From Rana temporaria (taxonomy: Eukaryota > Chordata > Amphibia > Anura > Ranidae), in assembly GCF_905171775.1 (NCBI RefSeq), contig NC_053492.1, forward strand, positions 62,395,355 to 62,459,354: 64,000 bases of DNA, written 5' to 3'. The notes beneath the pieces are model-generated. The model was not told the DNA's origin. It saw nothing but the letters and a program-made list of their open reading frames with translations, and searched no databases. A program made the translations under genes and the position numbers. Shown one piece after another: positions 34,261-44,870 of this stretch. Each line of letters starts with the position of its first letter. Position 1 is the stretch's first letter.

Positions 34261-34718
34261 CTAAAGGAATTGTAAAGGCAGAAGGTTTTTTATCTTGATG
34301 CATTTTATGCATTAAGATAAAAAGCCTTCTGTGTGCAGCAGCCTTCCCAGATCCCCCCATTACTTACCTTAGCCCCATCTCTGTCCAGATGGGACTTTCC
34401 TCCTGATTGGCTGATACACATTAGCCGCGCCATTGGCTCCCACAGCTGTCAATCAAAGTCGTTTCGTCAATCGCGGGAGAGAGGGGGGCGGGTCCAAACA
34501 GCAGCTTGTTGTCTGAATGGACACACGGAGCTGCAGCTCGGCTCGTGTGGCCCCCATAGCAAGCTGCTTGCTGTGGGGGCACTCGACAGGAGGGAGGGGC
34601 CAGGAGCACCAAAGAGGGACCCAAGAGGAGGATCCAGGCTGCTTTGTGCAAAACCAACTGCACACAGCAGGTAAATATAAAATGTTTGTTTTTAAAAACT
34701 AGACTTCAGTCACTTTAA
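34261..34718. mobile_element. TTAA-type MITE, family B copy 2
   Basis: Same layout as 18372-18822: TGTAAAGGCAGAAGG, the hairpin TTTTATCTTGATGCA / TGCATTAAGATAAAA, AAGCCTTCTGTG, then AAGAGGAGGATCCAGGCTG and TCACTTTAA. The right TTAA is intact, the left is CTAA. Confidence 0.75.
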
Positions 34719-35180
34719 GACCATGCTTCTACTGAACAGTGCACACATGGAATATAATTTTTTTGTCCATTGGAGCAACATTGTCGGTCACATGCTGAAG
34801 ACCTAGATCATTGGGCTCTGCTGTGCAGGTGATTCAACCCCTGTACTGCCACTGATTGTAAATTATTTTAGAGATGGCATTAGACCTGACATGCTGCTTG
34901 AGTTTTAAGGACCCACAGTAGTCTCAAATAGTCTCCAAATACCCTTATTTCTCTAGATCAGAAGCTGTCTGTATAGAAAATCCACAACTCTCTGCACAGA
35001 TGATTGCAGACAAGAACTCAGTGCTTCCCAATGTTTGCATTCAGGCAATATATACTTAGTATGCTGGTAATTGTAGTTCTCCAAGAGGTAAAATGTTTCA
35101 GATTGCTGAGTTGATGTATCAACACAACGCATAGAGAATGAAAATGATGATGCATCATTTTTTTTCTGTCTCTTTTCTGT

Positions 35181-35198
35181 CTTCCTCAGCTTCCTCAG
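35181..35198 (+). promoter_or_regulatory. duplicated acceptor, CTTCCTCAG twice
   Basis: A perfect 9-bp direct repeat gives two AGs nine bases apart before the CPI-motif exon. Choice between them keeps or drops three residues (ASS) just ahead of the conserved block. Confidence 0.6.
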
Positions 35199-35311
35199 AG
35201 CTCACTTTTGATGAACTTCTGCCTACCTCAGAAAACTTGACTCATCCAACTGCCAGCCGACCAAAGATGACGGGCAAGAGGCCGCCTGGCCGCTTTAACG
35301 GTTCGAGTCCT
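35190..35311 (+). CDS. CD2AP: CD2AP exon: capping-protein-interaction motif
   Basis: The exon encodes (A)SSELTFDELLPTSENLTHPT followed by ASRPKMTGKRPPGRFNGSSP. The run L-x-H-x-T-x-x-R-P-K-x6-P is the complete capping-protein-interaction (CPI) consensus of the CD2AP/CIN85 family, which binds actin capping protein and weakens its hold on barbed ends. Human has [20 protein letters not shown] here. The acceptor is a direct repeat of CTTCCTCAG, so a second AG nine bases downstream (35198) is possible and would remove ASS in frame. The donor is CCT|GTAAGT, phase 0. Confidence 0.96.
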
Positions 35312-35518
35312 GTAAGTATTGGAGTTTGAATTGTAAGGGAGATATTCCCACTAATGCCTGGATTTGATAGGCCAATGTGCAAAGGCTCTTACCCAATCAC
35401 AAGTTATTTTTGGTGGTGTGACTGAACTGAGCTAACCATTTCTTTGGTACATTTTAAAGCGGCATTATTAACTTGCCCCCAATTCCATTATGCTCACCTT
35501 AGTAATGACCCCTCACTT

Positions 35519-35612
35519 TTCCTTCCTTCCTTCCTTCCTTCATTCATTCATTTTTTTCGTTCGTTCGTTCGTTCGTTCGTTCGTTTGTTCTTTCTTTCAT
35601 TCTTCCTTCCCT
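35519..35612. repeat. compound tetranucleotide microsatellite
   Basis: Adjacent blocks of TTCC, TTCA, TTCG (about 8 units), TTTG, TTTC and TTCC again. Successive blocks differ from each other by one base. Confidence 0.9.
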
Positions 35613-35671
35613 CCTTCCTCTGAAACTGTCGACAATACCCAAAACTTCCAGGCATGAAGGATTATGTGACT

Positions 35672-36542
35672 GTAGTAGTGAGATTGGTACTGGACTTTTA
35701 TAGGCATTACGACAAACAATATAAAAAAAATCGTTTTATTAACAATTTGAATAAAACAAGCACAACCAGGTAGAGACTAATTAAAAACTTTGCAAAGTAA
35801 AGATTGCCTATATGCTTTTAACAATGCATAACCCAAGCACCAAGAGGTATATTCCTGAATGATTAGGGTGATGTCCTTGATAAGGCAGCAAAATGTTCTA
35901 TCAGGCCTGGTGTGAGTTGTTGATGGTAGCTCAGCTCTACATGTATCACCCTCTTGCTGAGGGATCCTCGGAGCGACGTCTATCATGCAGATTCAATCTG
36001 TGGTCAGGATATAATTGACTACCCCTATGCTGCAACCACTGAGAAATCACTCTCCTTGGACGTTTTACTGTTTAGGAATTACAGGCTATTCCTATGCCTT
36101 CCTTCATCCAGTATTCTATTTCATGCCATCTGTGTAATTATTGCTGAACGGGGGCTTAATACTGTTTCTGTTTATATGGACCAGTTCTATATCTGTTGAT
36201 CTCCACTTGCAACATTCGCTGTATCCTGTACATCAACCTACTTTATTATCCACTCGCCCAAAGAAGCATTTACACATGTACTACTGTACACTATGATCAA
36301 CTCGCACCAAGCCTGATTAATCATTTTGTTGCCTCAACAAGGACATCCTAATCATTCAGGAATATACCTCTTGGTACTTGGGTTATGTATGGTTAAAAGC
36401 ATATAGGCGATCTTTACTTTGCTAAGTTTTTAATCATTTCTGTCTGGCTGTGCCTGTTTTAATCAAATTAATAAAAAAAATGTTTTAATAATTTGTGTGT
36501 ATCTCGGTGCCTATAAATTCCAGTACCAATCTGTTCACTACC
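35672..36542. mobile_element. foldback element, arms of about 195 bp
   Basis: AGATTGGTACTGG at 35681 matches the complement CCAGTACCAATCT ending at 36532. Inward, AAGAGGTATATTCCTGAATG (left, about 35840) matches CATTCAGGAATATACCTCTT (right, about 36353), with TATATGCTTTTAAC against GTTAAAAGCATATA between. The centre has CTTGCTGAGGGATCCTCGGA and GCGACGTC, possibly a wrecked ribozyme-like core. It lies just after the CPI-motif exon. Confidence 0.75.
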
Positions 36543-37555
36543 ATATTCAATTTATGGGACGTGGCACTTTGTTATATATTATTCTTTGGTATCCACAGCA
36601 CCACCCTGTGGTGATACCCTACAATCCTCTGTTTCAATTTCCTCTGACAATGCTCAGGTTTAACAGGCAATCCTGAACATTTGTCCCATGATCTGGGGGG
36701 GGGGGGTGATGTCACTTCTCTTGGGTCATGGTCAAAAAAATTATTGTGTGGGTTGCAGGAAAGGTTAACAGCTCTTTGTTTTATTGAAGTGACTGCTATT
36801 TTGTTGTGTGCATTATTGTAAAAGAATAATAAAATGGAATATCCTGCAAAGTATTCAGATTTTGCATTGATTGAGAGGATTAGGTCTTATTTTAGATTTG
36901 CACTTCTATTTTCTTTTTGGAGAGATGTCCTATCACTTCCTGTCCTGGAAGCGCCCAATAAAACTTCCTATTTCCCCTCCTTGGACTACAATCTTCATCT
37001 AGGATGAATCTCTTCAGAACCAGTGGTGCTATCAGGACCCCTAGTGGCTTCTCTTTAGGAACATATGGAAATCAGACTGCAGAGAGGGGCAGTAGAAGAA
37101 GGTTCAGCCAACAGTTGTGCTCGGGGTGTCACAAGGACAGCTCTGGAAGCATTGTTTGAGAATGAATGGGAATTTGTAAGTGTACCAGTAAAGGAAACTT
37201 GTGTCAGACGGCATCCTGCTTTTGTTTTCTTCTGACATATAATTTGTTTTAGTGGGAGGGAGCACATTCCTCGTGATTGAAGTCTAGGGAAAGGGCTTTG
37301 CTTATAATACTTGTTTTTGCTTTTTATTGCACTTGGTTTTTGTCCATCTTCCCTTCCTCACTTCACAAAAGTAATTTTGTCTCCACATGTATTGTGTCTC
37401 TAGTCTAGCCACTTCATCCGAAACTGAGTGTTTTTTTGTTTTTGTTTTTTTTAGTACTTTAGCAAGATACATTTTCAGTAGTTCTAACATCCTGTGTAGT
37501 TAGAGGAAGTTTTTTGGAGCTAATATAATTTCCCCAAGATCCACAAATGGTTAAA
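36543..37555. other. intron, no features recognised
   Basis: A G9 run at 36695-36703 and no exon or bounded repeat. Confidence 0.5.
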
Positions 37556-37982
37556 CTACAACCCCAATTCCAAACAAGTGAGGACACTGTAAAATTGACA
37601 TAAAAACAGAATGCAATGATTTGCCAATCGCAAACCTATATTTTATTCACAATAGAAAGCCTATCAAAGGTAAGAGCTGGAAGAACATTTTGCAGCAAAT
37701 TGCGTTAATTGCCAACCGGTTAGTACCATGATTGAGTATAAAAGGGTATCTTACAGAGTCTGTGTTTCAGAAGTAATATTGGGCAGTGGTTCGCCTATCT
37801 GTGAAAAGGTGGGTCTAAAAATTGTCAACCAATTTCACAAAAATGTTCAACATAAAAATGCAGATTTGAAAAATATCAAATGATTCCAAGACTCTAGAGA
37901 AACCTCTGTGCACAAGGTCGAAATGCATTATTGGATGCCCGCGATCTTCAGGCCCTCGGGCAGCACTGCATTAAAAACAGGC

Positions 37983-39007
37983 ATGATTCTGTGATGTGAA
38001 CAATCTCATAATGTGGGCACTGTCCTTAAACCCTCTATATTTGTGCACAGAAATAATAGAAAAAATAGACTCTGTTGCCCCCTTGAACACAAAAAAGTTC
38101 TCAAGTAGTACAACCAATAAAAGGTAGGCGCTAGTCTCCTAGTGCTTATCTCTAAGTGATAAACACAAATGAACAATAACAAATATCAACTTATAAACCA
38201 AATATATATTTCACAGTCCCAAAATCTGTAGTAACAAAGGTAAAAATAAAGAAGTTCCCAATCACCGTGCTATTTTAACAATTGACAGTGCTTCACGTAC
38301 CCACATAAGAGTGCCCTCACCGAATGACTGCGGCTGACCAGCAGCCCACAAGTAAGGGATATAAGATCCTGTGTGTGTATTGTCAAATCTCCTTAATTGT
38401 CTGGTGTAACCCTCTTTTACTCATAAGAGTGGACAAGAACCCAGAAATAAATCATTGTGCAGTATGTTTTTATTAAAAGCCGTTTTTATTCACAATGATA
38501 AAATAACTCGCATTCCACAGGTGCTAGAGTAGTACCAACACAAACCGCTACTGTCTAATAGCTTTCCCTGCCACTCGTGATCCAGGGATCAGATCCGACG
38601 TGGGTAGGCAAACCGGCTGTGATGTCAGTGGCTCAACTCCAATGCATTTTGCGCGATGCGCATCTTCAGGAAGTTCAGTGAAGTGAAATTCTGAAGACGC
38701 CCCCACGTCAGACCCGGTCCTTGGAACACACACGGGTTCGCATATCTATTGCTTGTGGGCTGCTGGTTGGCCGCAGCCATTCAGTGCGTGCACATTCATT
38801 TGGGCACGTGGAGATGCACTTTTAAGTTGGAGCACAAGAAAGAAGCACTTTCATAATTGTTAAAATAGCACAGTAATTGGGGACTTTTTTTTTTTTTTAC
38901 CTTTTTGGCACTATGGATTGTGGAACTGTGACATTTTTGATTTATAAGTTGATATTTTTTTATTGTTTGCTAATCAATCACTTAAGTACTAAAATGATTC
39001 TGTGATG
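37983..39007 (-). mobile_element. foldback insert in the Tc1-like element, 14-bp target duplication
   Basis: ATGATTCTGTGATG occurs at 37983-37996 and 38994-39007. Deleting the 997 bp between them rejoins the transposase frame across NRHDS-VMDI. The insert folds back: AACAATAACAAATATCAAC (left) against GTTGATATTTTTTTATTGT (right), AGCAGCCCACAAG against CTTGTGGGCTGCTG, TGCTATTTTAACAATT against AATTGTTAAAATAGCA. It contains a hammerhead-like motif on the minus strand. The long duplication points to a reverse-transcription mechanism rather than a cut-and-paste transposon. Confidence 0.75.
38635..38675 (-). ncRNA. degenerate hammerhead ribozyme-like motif, copy C
   Basis: Read on the minus strand: AACTTC (stem I), CTGAAGA (an exact CUGANGA box), one extra T, GCGC-ATC-GCGC (stem II), AAAA (for GAAA), TGCATT (for CGCGT plus cleavage base), GGAGTT, which pairs with AACTTC over six positions including one G-T. 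The first box is intact here, but G of GAAA is lost, so activity is unlikely. Confidence 0.5.
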
Positions 39008-39999
39008 GACATCACTACATGGGCTCAGGAATACTTCCAAAAATTACTGTCTGTAAACACTGTTCCCTGTGCCACCCAATAATGCAAGGTAAAGCTCTAT
39101 CATCAAAGAAGAAGCCATATCTAAACATGATCCAAAAACGCTTCTCTGGGCCAAAGATCATTTAAAATGGTCTGTTGCAAAGTGGAAAACTGTTCTGTGG
39201 TCAGATCTATGCAGTCCTACAGCTACTTGCTCCCATTTCCTGCACCAAAAGCTGCCTTGGTCCTTTTTTTTGGGGCAATTATTGGCGCTGCATCCTCCAG
39301 ACTAAAAAGAAGAGGGACCTTCCTGCTTATGATCATCGCTCAGTTCAAAAGCCTGCATATATGATGGTATGAAGGGTGCATTAGTGTGTATGAAATCCAG
39401 ACAATGTCTTTTTCTTTTAACATTTTATAAACCAGTAGGTTTTTTCCTTCACTGTTGTGAATCGATGGGGCGGCACTGATAGGCAGCATTGACAGGCATC
39501 ACTAGTGGGCACTGGCAGGCATTGCTGATGATCATTGCACTGATTATCGGTGCAGACCCCCATCAGGAAAGCTGCTTATCTGCTCTACGTCATAGGCTCT
39601 TTACCGTGATCGGAGATGTGGTGTGCCTGAACGACACGCTGCGCACCCCTAAGGCATGCACGAGTAGCTTGTTCTGAAGGATGTCCTATCACATCCAGCC
39701 AGAACGGGAAAGCCACCATCTGCCCGTTATTTTGCTATTGGCAGGCGGGAAGTGGTCAAACATTTGATCCATTTTCTGTTGTGAATAAACAATAGGTTGC
39801 AAATCCTTGCATTCTGTTTTTATGTAGATTTAACACACCGCGTCCCAATTTTTTTTTGAATTGGGGTTGTAGTTAATAGCGCCTTTAGATGCGCATGTGG
39901 GTCACGTTATATTAAGTGGGGCTGTAGCTGATATTGATGGTTTAGGGGAGTCATTTTGAACAGAAAGCATGGGAAATTAACATGGCCAACTTCTTCTTT

Positions 40000-40005
40000 T
40001 AGCAG
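40000..40005 (+). promoter_or_regulatory. NAGNAG tandem splice acceptor (TAGCAG)
   Basis: Two adjacent AGs after the pyrimidine tract CTTCTTCTTT. The choice adds or omits one Gln in a linker exon and keeps the frame. Confidence 0.65.
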
Positions 40006-40095
40006 GCTAAACCTCAGACTGAGACCCAGAAGGTACCAGTACATCACGAAGAGGAGAATGAACGTGCCAAAACACCACCACTAGAAATAAAGAAG
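40006..40095 (+). CDS. CD2AP: CD2AP exon: charged linker
   Basis: The exon reads AKPQTETQKVPVHHEEENER then AKTPPLEIKK, comparable to human SPEKILKLPKEEDSANLKPSELKK. The acceptor is a second NAGNAG site (TAGCAG, 40000-40005). The distal AG is used here. The proximal one starts the exon at 40003 and adds one Gln. Both keep phase 0. The donor is AAG|GTATTT. Conservation is low but the acidic block and final KK agree in place. Confidence 0.85.
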
Positions 40096-40276
40096 GTATT
40101 TAATGTTGGCTGGAACACTTTTTAGAATTCACAACAAAAAAAAATTACTGATGAAAGCCCCCATTGATGTAAACTTGGTTTTGGCTTGAAAATTGTCATA
40201 GAACATAAAAATTGAATGTAAATCACCCATGCACTGGCAGAGAATGTGTGTTGGTGTGATTCCTGCATGCTTCATA

Positions 40277-40630
40277 GGGCCCTTACACATGGATCCAATC
40301 CGCTCATCCCCACTGAGCAGGCGGATGACAGGTCCATCTCCGCTCACTGTGCGGAGATGGACCTGTCAAAGCTTCGCTGTCCTCTATGAAGATTGGATGA
40401 AAACCGACCACCTGTCCTTTTTTCATCCGATACGATTTTTCAGACGTCTGGAAAATAGAGTTTGCCTCCGTCTGGATTTCACGGACAGGATCAGATTGGA
40501 AAGCGACGGATGTCAGCGGACATGTCACCGCTGACATCAGCCGCTCCATAGAAGTCCATGAAGCGTCCAAACAGGTCCACCTGAAAAACTAACAGACGGA
40601 CCTGATCAGAAAGCCTGTGTGAAAGGTGCC
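40277..40630. mobile_element. MITE with GGCACCTTTCACAC-type ends, copy 1
   Basis: Left GGGCCCTTACACATGG and right CCTGTGTGAAAGGTGCC are imperfect inverted ends. Shared words with 52669-53010 include GACAGGTCC, CGGACCTGA, GGACATG and GTCAGCGG-type runs. Confidence 0.6.
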
Positions 40631-41278
40631 ATCGACTTCCTGGCTGTTTGATACATATGTAACCGGTTCTTACCCCAGAACTGCAGCTAAACTGAACATT
40701 TTTAAGTTTCAATCTGAACTCCAGGAAAATGGCTAAACTCACAGCAAAAATACATGTACAGGTTTTGTTTTACTGGTCAAAGGATTTGTATTTCTGTCCA
40801 TTCAGTCCTAAGTTTTTCATACCTCCGGCATAAACACCAATGCTCACCTCTGTCACTTTGCTTTGTTCTTTTATCTGTATGTTCCCTGTTAGCACATGAG
40901 CAAAACCCACCCGGATTGGCTCTTTGTGCTGCTTCTTCTTGTCCCTGCCTTAGTGCTCCTGTAAAGAGGACTGCAAGATACTGATACCAGGACAAATTCC
41001 AGTACTTGAACTGCTTGCATTAAAAAAAAAAAAACATAATATTAATTATTTGTTGAGTTGCATTAATTTATGTAATTTAAACCTGCCCAGAATTCAGCTA
41101 AGATGCAAAGCATTTGCAGCTGGCATTTCTCATGGAAGATGTGTGATCTATGCTCCAGTTGAGCTTTTTTTCGGCTTGTATTGTATATGTCTGTCTGTCC
41201 TGTGTTGTGTGATCAGAACAATTTTAACGATTTGGGAATTATAAACTGCATATCTATGCATCTCTATTGTTGTTTCAG
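40631..41278. other. intron, no features recognised
   Basis: No exon or bounded repeat that I can support. Confidence 0.5.
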
Positions 41279-41481
41279 CCATCCGTAACCCCATTGTCGC
41301 CCTCTATATTTACACCCACACCACCTGTGTCAAAACCCAGCATCACCCCAATGAGCCCCGTTCTAATGGACGTCAAAACAAAGTTTGATGTATATGAGGG
41401 CAAGAAGAGCGAAGTGGAGGAGTTAAGAGCCCAGCTGGGCGAGCTGCTGACTATTGTGGATGCACTTAGGAAAGAACATAG
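41279..41481 (+). CDS. CD2AP: CD2AP exon: Ser/Pro stretch and start of coiled coil
   Basis: The first part is a Pro/Ser/Thr-rich stretch (PSVTPLSPSIFTPTPPVSKP). The second part starts the coiled coil with VEELRAQLGELLTIVDALRK. Human has LDELRAQIIELLCIVEALKK, a very close match. The acceptor is TTGTTTCAG, the donor CATAG|GTATGT, phase 2. A (TG)12 tract begins ten bases after the exon. The coiled coil mediates self-association in this family. Confidence 0.96.
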
Positions 41482-41490
41482 GTATGTCAT

Positions 41491-41514
41491 TGTGTGTGTG
41501 TGTGTGTGTGTGTG
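41491..41514 (+). repeat. (TG)12 tract beside a CD2AP splice donor
   Basis: Twelve TG units start nine bases after the donor GT at 41482. UG-rich RNA is a known binding sequence for TDP-43 and CELF-type factors. A splicing role here is inference. Confidence 0.9.
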
Positions 41515-41936
41515 CGTAGGGGTAGGAAGCAAAAGGTCATGGATACATACCACGTTTTATTAGAGGAGCCATTAATGTGTGTGCGGGCAACAGAGGGTTA
41601 AGGTTGCATATCACATTTTTTTCCAGATTGGCTTTTAGAAGTATGGTGCATAATACCAGCAAAACTATAAATATATTTAACCAGTTCATATTCTAGCTAA
41701 TATGCTTTTATATAACACAGACGTCTACAGGAAGCTGAAAAAGTGCAAGAAACTTGCTAGATATAAAGAAAAGTAGACATGTCAGATGTAGCTTTAGTTA
41801 AAACATACACCAAGTAAATTAAAGTTAATCTAAAGTTAAAGCTCTATTTGTTTAATTTTTTAATATAGTAGGGAACTGGTAAAACTCCAGTCAGGTTTAA
41901 TATTTTTTTTTTTGCCCTCCGTGTGCAACGGTTACT

Positions 41937-42343
41937 TTAAAGGATCAGTGTTGACACAACACCGGCAAGCATGTACACCTCTGGTACATAGCTTGCTGGT
42001 GTTGTAAAAACAGCAACTTATCCATATCCTCAATTACTGATGATTTACAGTAACCGGAAGTGACGTGATTGGAGATCTCGATGAATTGGCTATTCTGGCG
42101 CAAGTGTGGGCACCCGTCTGTGACAGCTTGCGTGTTCACAGCCGATTGCATGTCCCAGAAGACAGCAGGGAGGGAGGGGGTGAGGAACTTCTGCTTGAGC
42201 TGCCTAGGGGTCCCAAGCGGAAGTTTGAGAAGGTACCCGTCAAAACTAGGTATCCATTACCCCCCACAGAAAATGACATGCCAAATGTGGCATGTAAGGG
42301 GGTATGGAGTGCTTTTCCACTTTTGGGTGGAAGTCTGCTTTAA
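41937..42343. mobile_element. TTAA-flanked MITE, AGCGGAGTTCC family, diverged
   Basis: TTAA at 41937-41940 and 42340-42343. The right end GGGTGGAAGTCTGCTTTAA is recognisably the AGCGGACTTCCACCC end. The left is changed. Contains GGTACCCGTCAAAACTAGGT. Confidence 0.65.
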
Positions 42344-42515
42344 TCAACTTCAACGAGGAACTGCAGTCTTCTCACATAATTTGTAATAAAAACATTTGCC
42401 ATTCTGAAGCTTCCCTCCAACCACTTTGCATATTATTTTATATATATACTGTGATTCTGTACTTGCCAAATATGCTGCAGAAATCTCCCTCCACCAAGTC
42501 TGGCTGCATTGATTT

Positions 42516-43018
42516 TTAAAGGGGTTGTAAAGGATTTTTTTCCCCTAAATAGCTTCCTTTACCTTAGTGCAGTCCTCCTTCACTTACCTCATCCTTCCAT
42601 TTTGCTTTTAAATGTCCTTATTTCTTCTGAGAAATCCTCACTTCCTGTTCTTCTGTCTGTAGCTCACCACCGTAATGCGAGGCTTTCTCCCTGGTGTGGA
42701 GAAAGCCTCTTGAGGGGGGGGGGGGCGAGCAGGAGGGTCAGGACACTCTCTACTTTGCAGATAGAGAAAGGAGCTGTGTGTGTTAGAGGGCGTCCTGACA
42801 CTCCTGCTCGCCCCCTCAAGAGGCTTTCTCCATACCAGGGAGAAAGCCTTGCATTACTGTGTGGAGTTACAGACAGAAGAACAGGAAGTGAGGATTTCTC
42901 AGAAGAAATAAGGACATTTAAAAGCAAAATCGAAGAATGAGGTAAGTGAAGGAAGACTGCACTGAGGTAAAGGAAGCTATTTAGGGGAAAAAAATGTTTT
43001 CCTTTACAACCCCTTTAA
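42516..43018. mobile_element. 503-bp palindromic TTAA-flanked MITE
   Basis: TTAAAGGGGTTGTAAAGG at the left, CCTTTACAACCCCTTTAA at the right. The arms remain complementary through AGCTTCCTTTACCT, GAAATCCTCACTTCCTGTTC, GAGGCTTTCTCC and CCTCTTGAGGGGG. Almost the whole element is one hairpin of two 240-bp arms. The same family as 24534-24865. Confidence 0.9.
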
Positions 43019-43469
43019 CTGTGGGCAGCTGAAACCGCTGCCTGTTCACTTGCTGGATTTACACAGAGGCACATCTCAAGCTCTGCAGCTCTCATTGGCC
43101 CTCTTATGAATTTCCCAGGAATCATGCGACCTGAAATTTTGTCTTTCCTAGACCTTTGCATTAATATCGTGTGGCATAAAAAAAATTGAACTACCACCAT
43201 TTGATTCTCTAGGGTGTCTGCTCTCAGAAAATATTTATCATATTGGGGGTTTTATGTAATCTTCAGGCGTAAAATAATTTTTTAATCGTGTGCAGAAAAT
43301 GCAAAAAGGAACCTGGCAGCAAAAGGGTTAAAGTTGATTTAAAGAAAAATCTGGAGGTCACATGATTTTTGTGGAGGGCGGAGCTTCAGTCTGCAGCCAG
43401 ATACCATTGGGAAACCTGTCGCCTCCACTTCCACATGTTGTTTCTAAAGTCTATTGAATGTTTGTTATG

Positions 43470-43725
43470 TTAACCACATAACCCCTGGAAGGTTTTACCC
43501 CCTTAATAACCAGAGCATGTTTTGCGATACGGCACTGTGTTGCTTTACCTGACAATTGCACAGTCGTGGTACCCAAACAAAATGTAATGTTATTTTTTCC
43601 CCACAAATAGAGCTTTCTTTTTGTGGTATTTGATCACCTCTGTGTTTTTTATTTTTTTGCCACAAAAACAAAAAAAGAATGTGTTTAGGCCGATTTATAT
43701 ATTCTTTTGAGGGCCAGAACTGCTT
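43470..43725 (+). mobile_element. TTAACCAC-type element, copy 3, truncated
   Basis: Starts TTAACCACATAACCCC and shares GTTGCTTTACCTGACAATTG, CACAAATAGAGCTTTCTTTT and GGTATTTGATCACCTCTGTG with the full copies, then breaks off near AGGCCGATTTATATATTC. Confidence 0.75.
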
Positions 43726-43926
43726 ATCGCTATACTGGCTCCTGGTCATCTTTGAAGTCAAAACGTCAGAATGACAGCTAAGGGGCTAGCATTACCAACA
43801 GAGAGTTAGGTAATGGCAGCCTCTATTAATGTCTCGGTACAGTTCCTTTAAGAAACCTAAAGGTCAATTCTGTTCTCCCATGTTTGCTAATGTCTTGCTT
43901 AGCATTGAGATTAACAAAGACCACTT

Positions 43927-44870
43927 TTAACCACGTAAGACCCGGACCTTTAGGCAGCTAAAGGACCCGGACAGTTTTTGCGTTTCGGCACTGCGTCGCT
44001 TTAACTGACAATTGCGCGGTCGTGCGACATGGCTCCCAAACAAAATTGGCGTCCTTTTTTTTTCCACAAATAGAGCTTTCTTTTGGTGGTATTTGATTTC
44101 CTCTGCGGTTTTTATTTTTTGCGCTATAAACAAAAATAGAGCGACAATTTTGAAAAAAATGCAATATGTTTTACTTTTTGCTATAATAAATATCCCCCAA
44201 AAATATATATATAATTTTTTTTCCTCAGTTTAGGCCGATACGTATTCTTCTACATATTTTTGGTAAAAAAATCGCAATAAGCGTTTATCGGTTGGTTTGC
44301 GCAAAATTTATAGTGTTTACAAAATAGGGGATAGTTTTATTGCATTTTTATAAAAAACATTTTTTTTACTACTAATGGCGGCGATCAGCGATTTTTTTTT
44401 TTCGTGATTGCGACATTATGGTGGACACTTCGGACAATTTTGACACATTTTTGGGACCATTGGCATTTCCACAGCAAAAAATGCATTTAAAATGCATTGT
44501 TTACTGTGAAAATGACAATTGCAGTTTGGGAGTTAACCACAAGGGGGTGCTGATGGGGTTATGTATGACCTCCTCTGTGTTTCTAACTGTAGGGGGTGTG
44601 GCTGTAGGTGTGACGTCATCGATTGTGATTCCCTATATAAGGGAACACACGATCGATGACGGCGCCACAGTGAAGAACGAGGAAGCTGTGTTTACACACA
44701 GCTCTCCCCGTTCTTCAGCTCTGGGGACCGATCGCGGGTCACGGAGCTTCAGACCGGGTTGCGTGCACGCGCCCGCGACCCCACGGCTGGGCTTCAAGGG
44801 CAACGTACAGGTACGTTGATGTGCCATTCTGCCGACGTATATCGGCGTGAAGGGGTCCTTAAGTGGTTAA
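43927..44870 (+). mobile_element. TTAA-flanked element, CCACTTAA ends, copy 4
   Basis: Starts TTAACCACGTAAGACCC and ends CCTTAAGTGGTTAA with TTAA at both borders. Collinear with copy 1. A GC-rich hairpin lies near the right end: TCCCTATATAAGGGAACACA within ATCGAT-rich arms (44610-44660). Confidence 0.85.

Larger units (their letters stand above)
37556..39872 (+). mobile_element. Tc1-like transposon relic, interrupted
   Basis: Inverted ends CTACAACCCCAATTCCAAA and TTGAATTGGGGTTGTAG, with ACAGAATGCAATGATTTG-type and TGCATTCTGTTTTTATG-type inner matches. Transposase fragments are readable: LDARDLQALGQHCIKNRHDS, then, after the insert, VMDITTWAQEYF, then MIQKR and KVENCS/QSGKLFCGQ. The order is that of Tc1 family transposases. 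Frames are broken and much of the C-terminal half is replaced by other sequence (about 39395-39760). Confidence 0.8.

Noticed and set aside
35300..35310. GGTTCGAGTCC, a match to a tRNA B box
   Set aside because: It lies in the CD2AP coding exon (NGSS), with no A box or cloverleaf around it. Coincidence.
35945..35985. CTGAGGGATCCTCGGAGCGACGTC as a possible further hammerhead copy
   Set aside because: It has a similar order of blocks, but stem II does not pair well and the GAAA box is lost. Too damaged to list as a motif.
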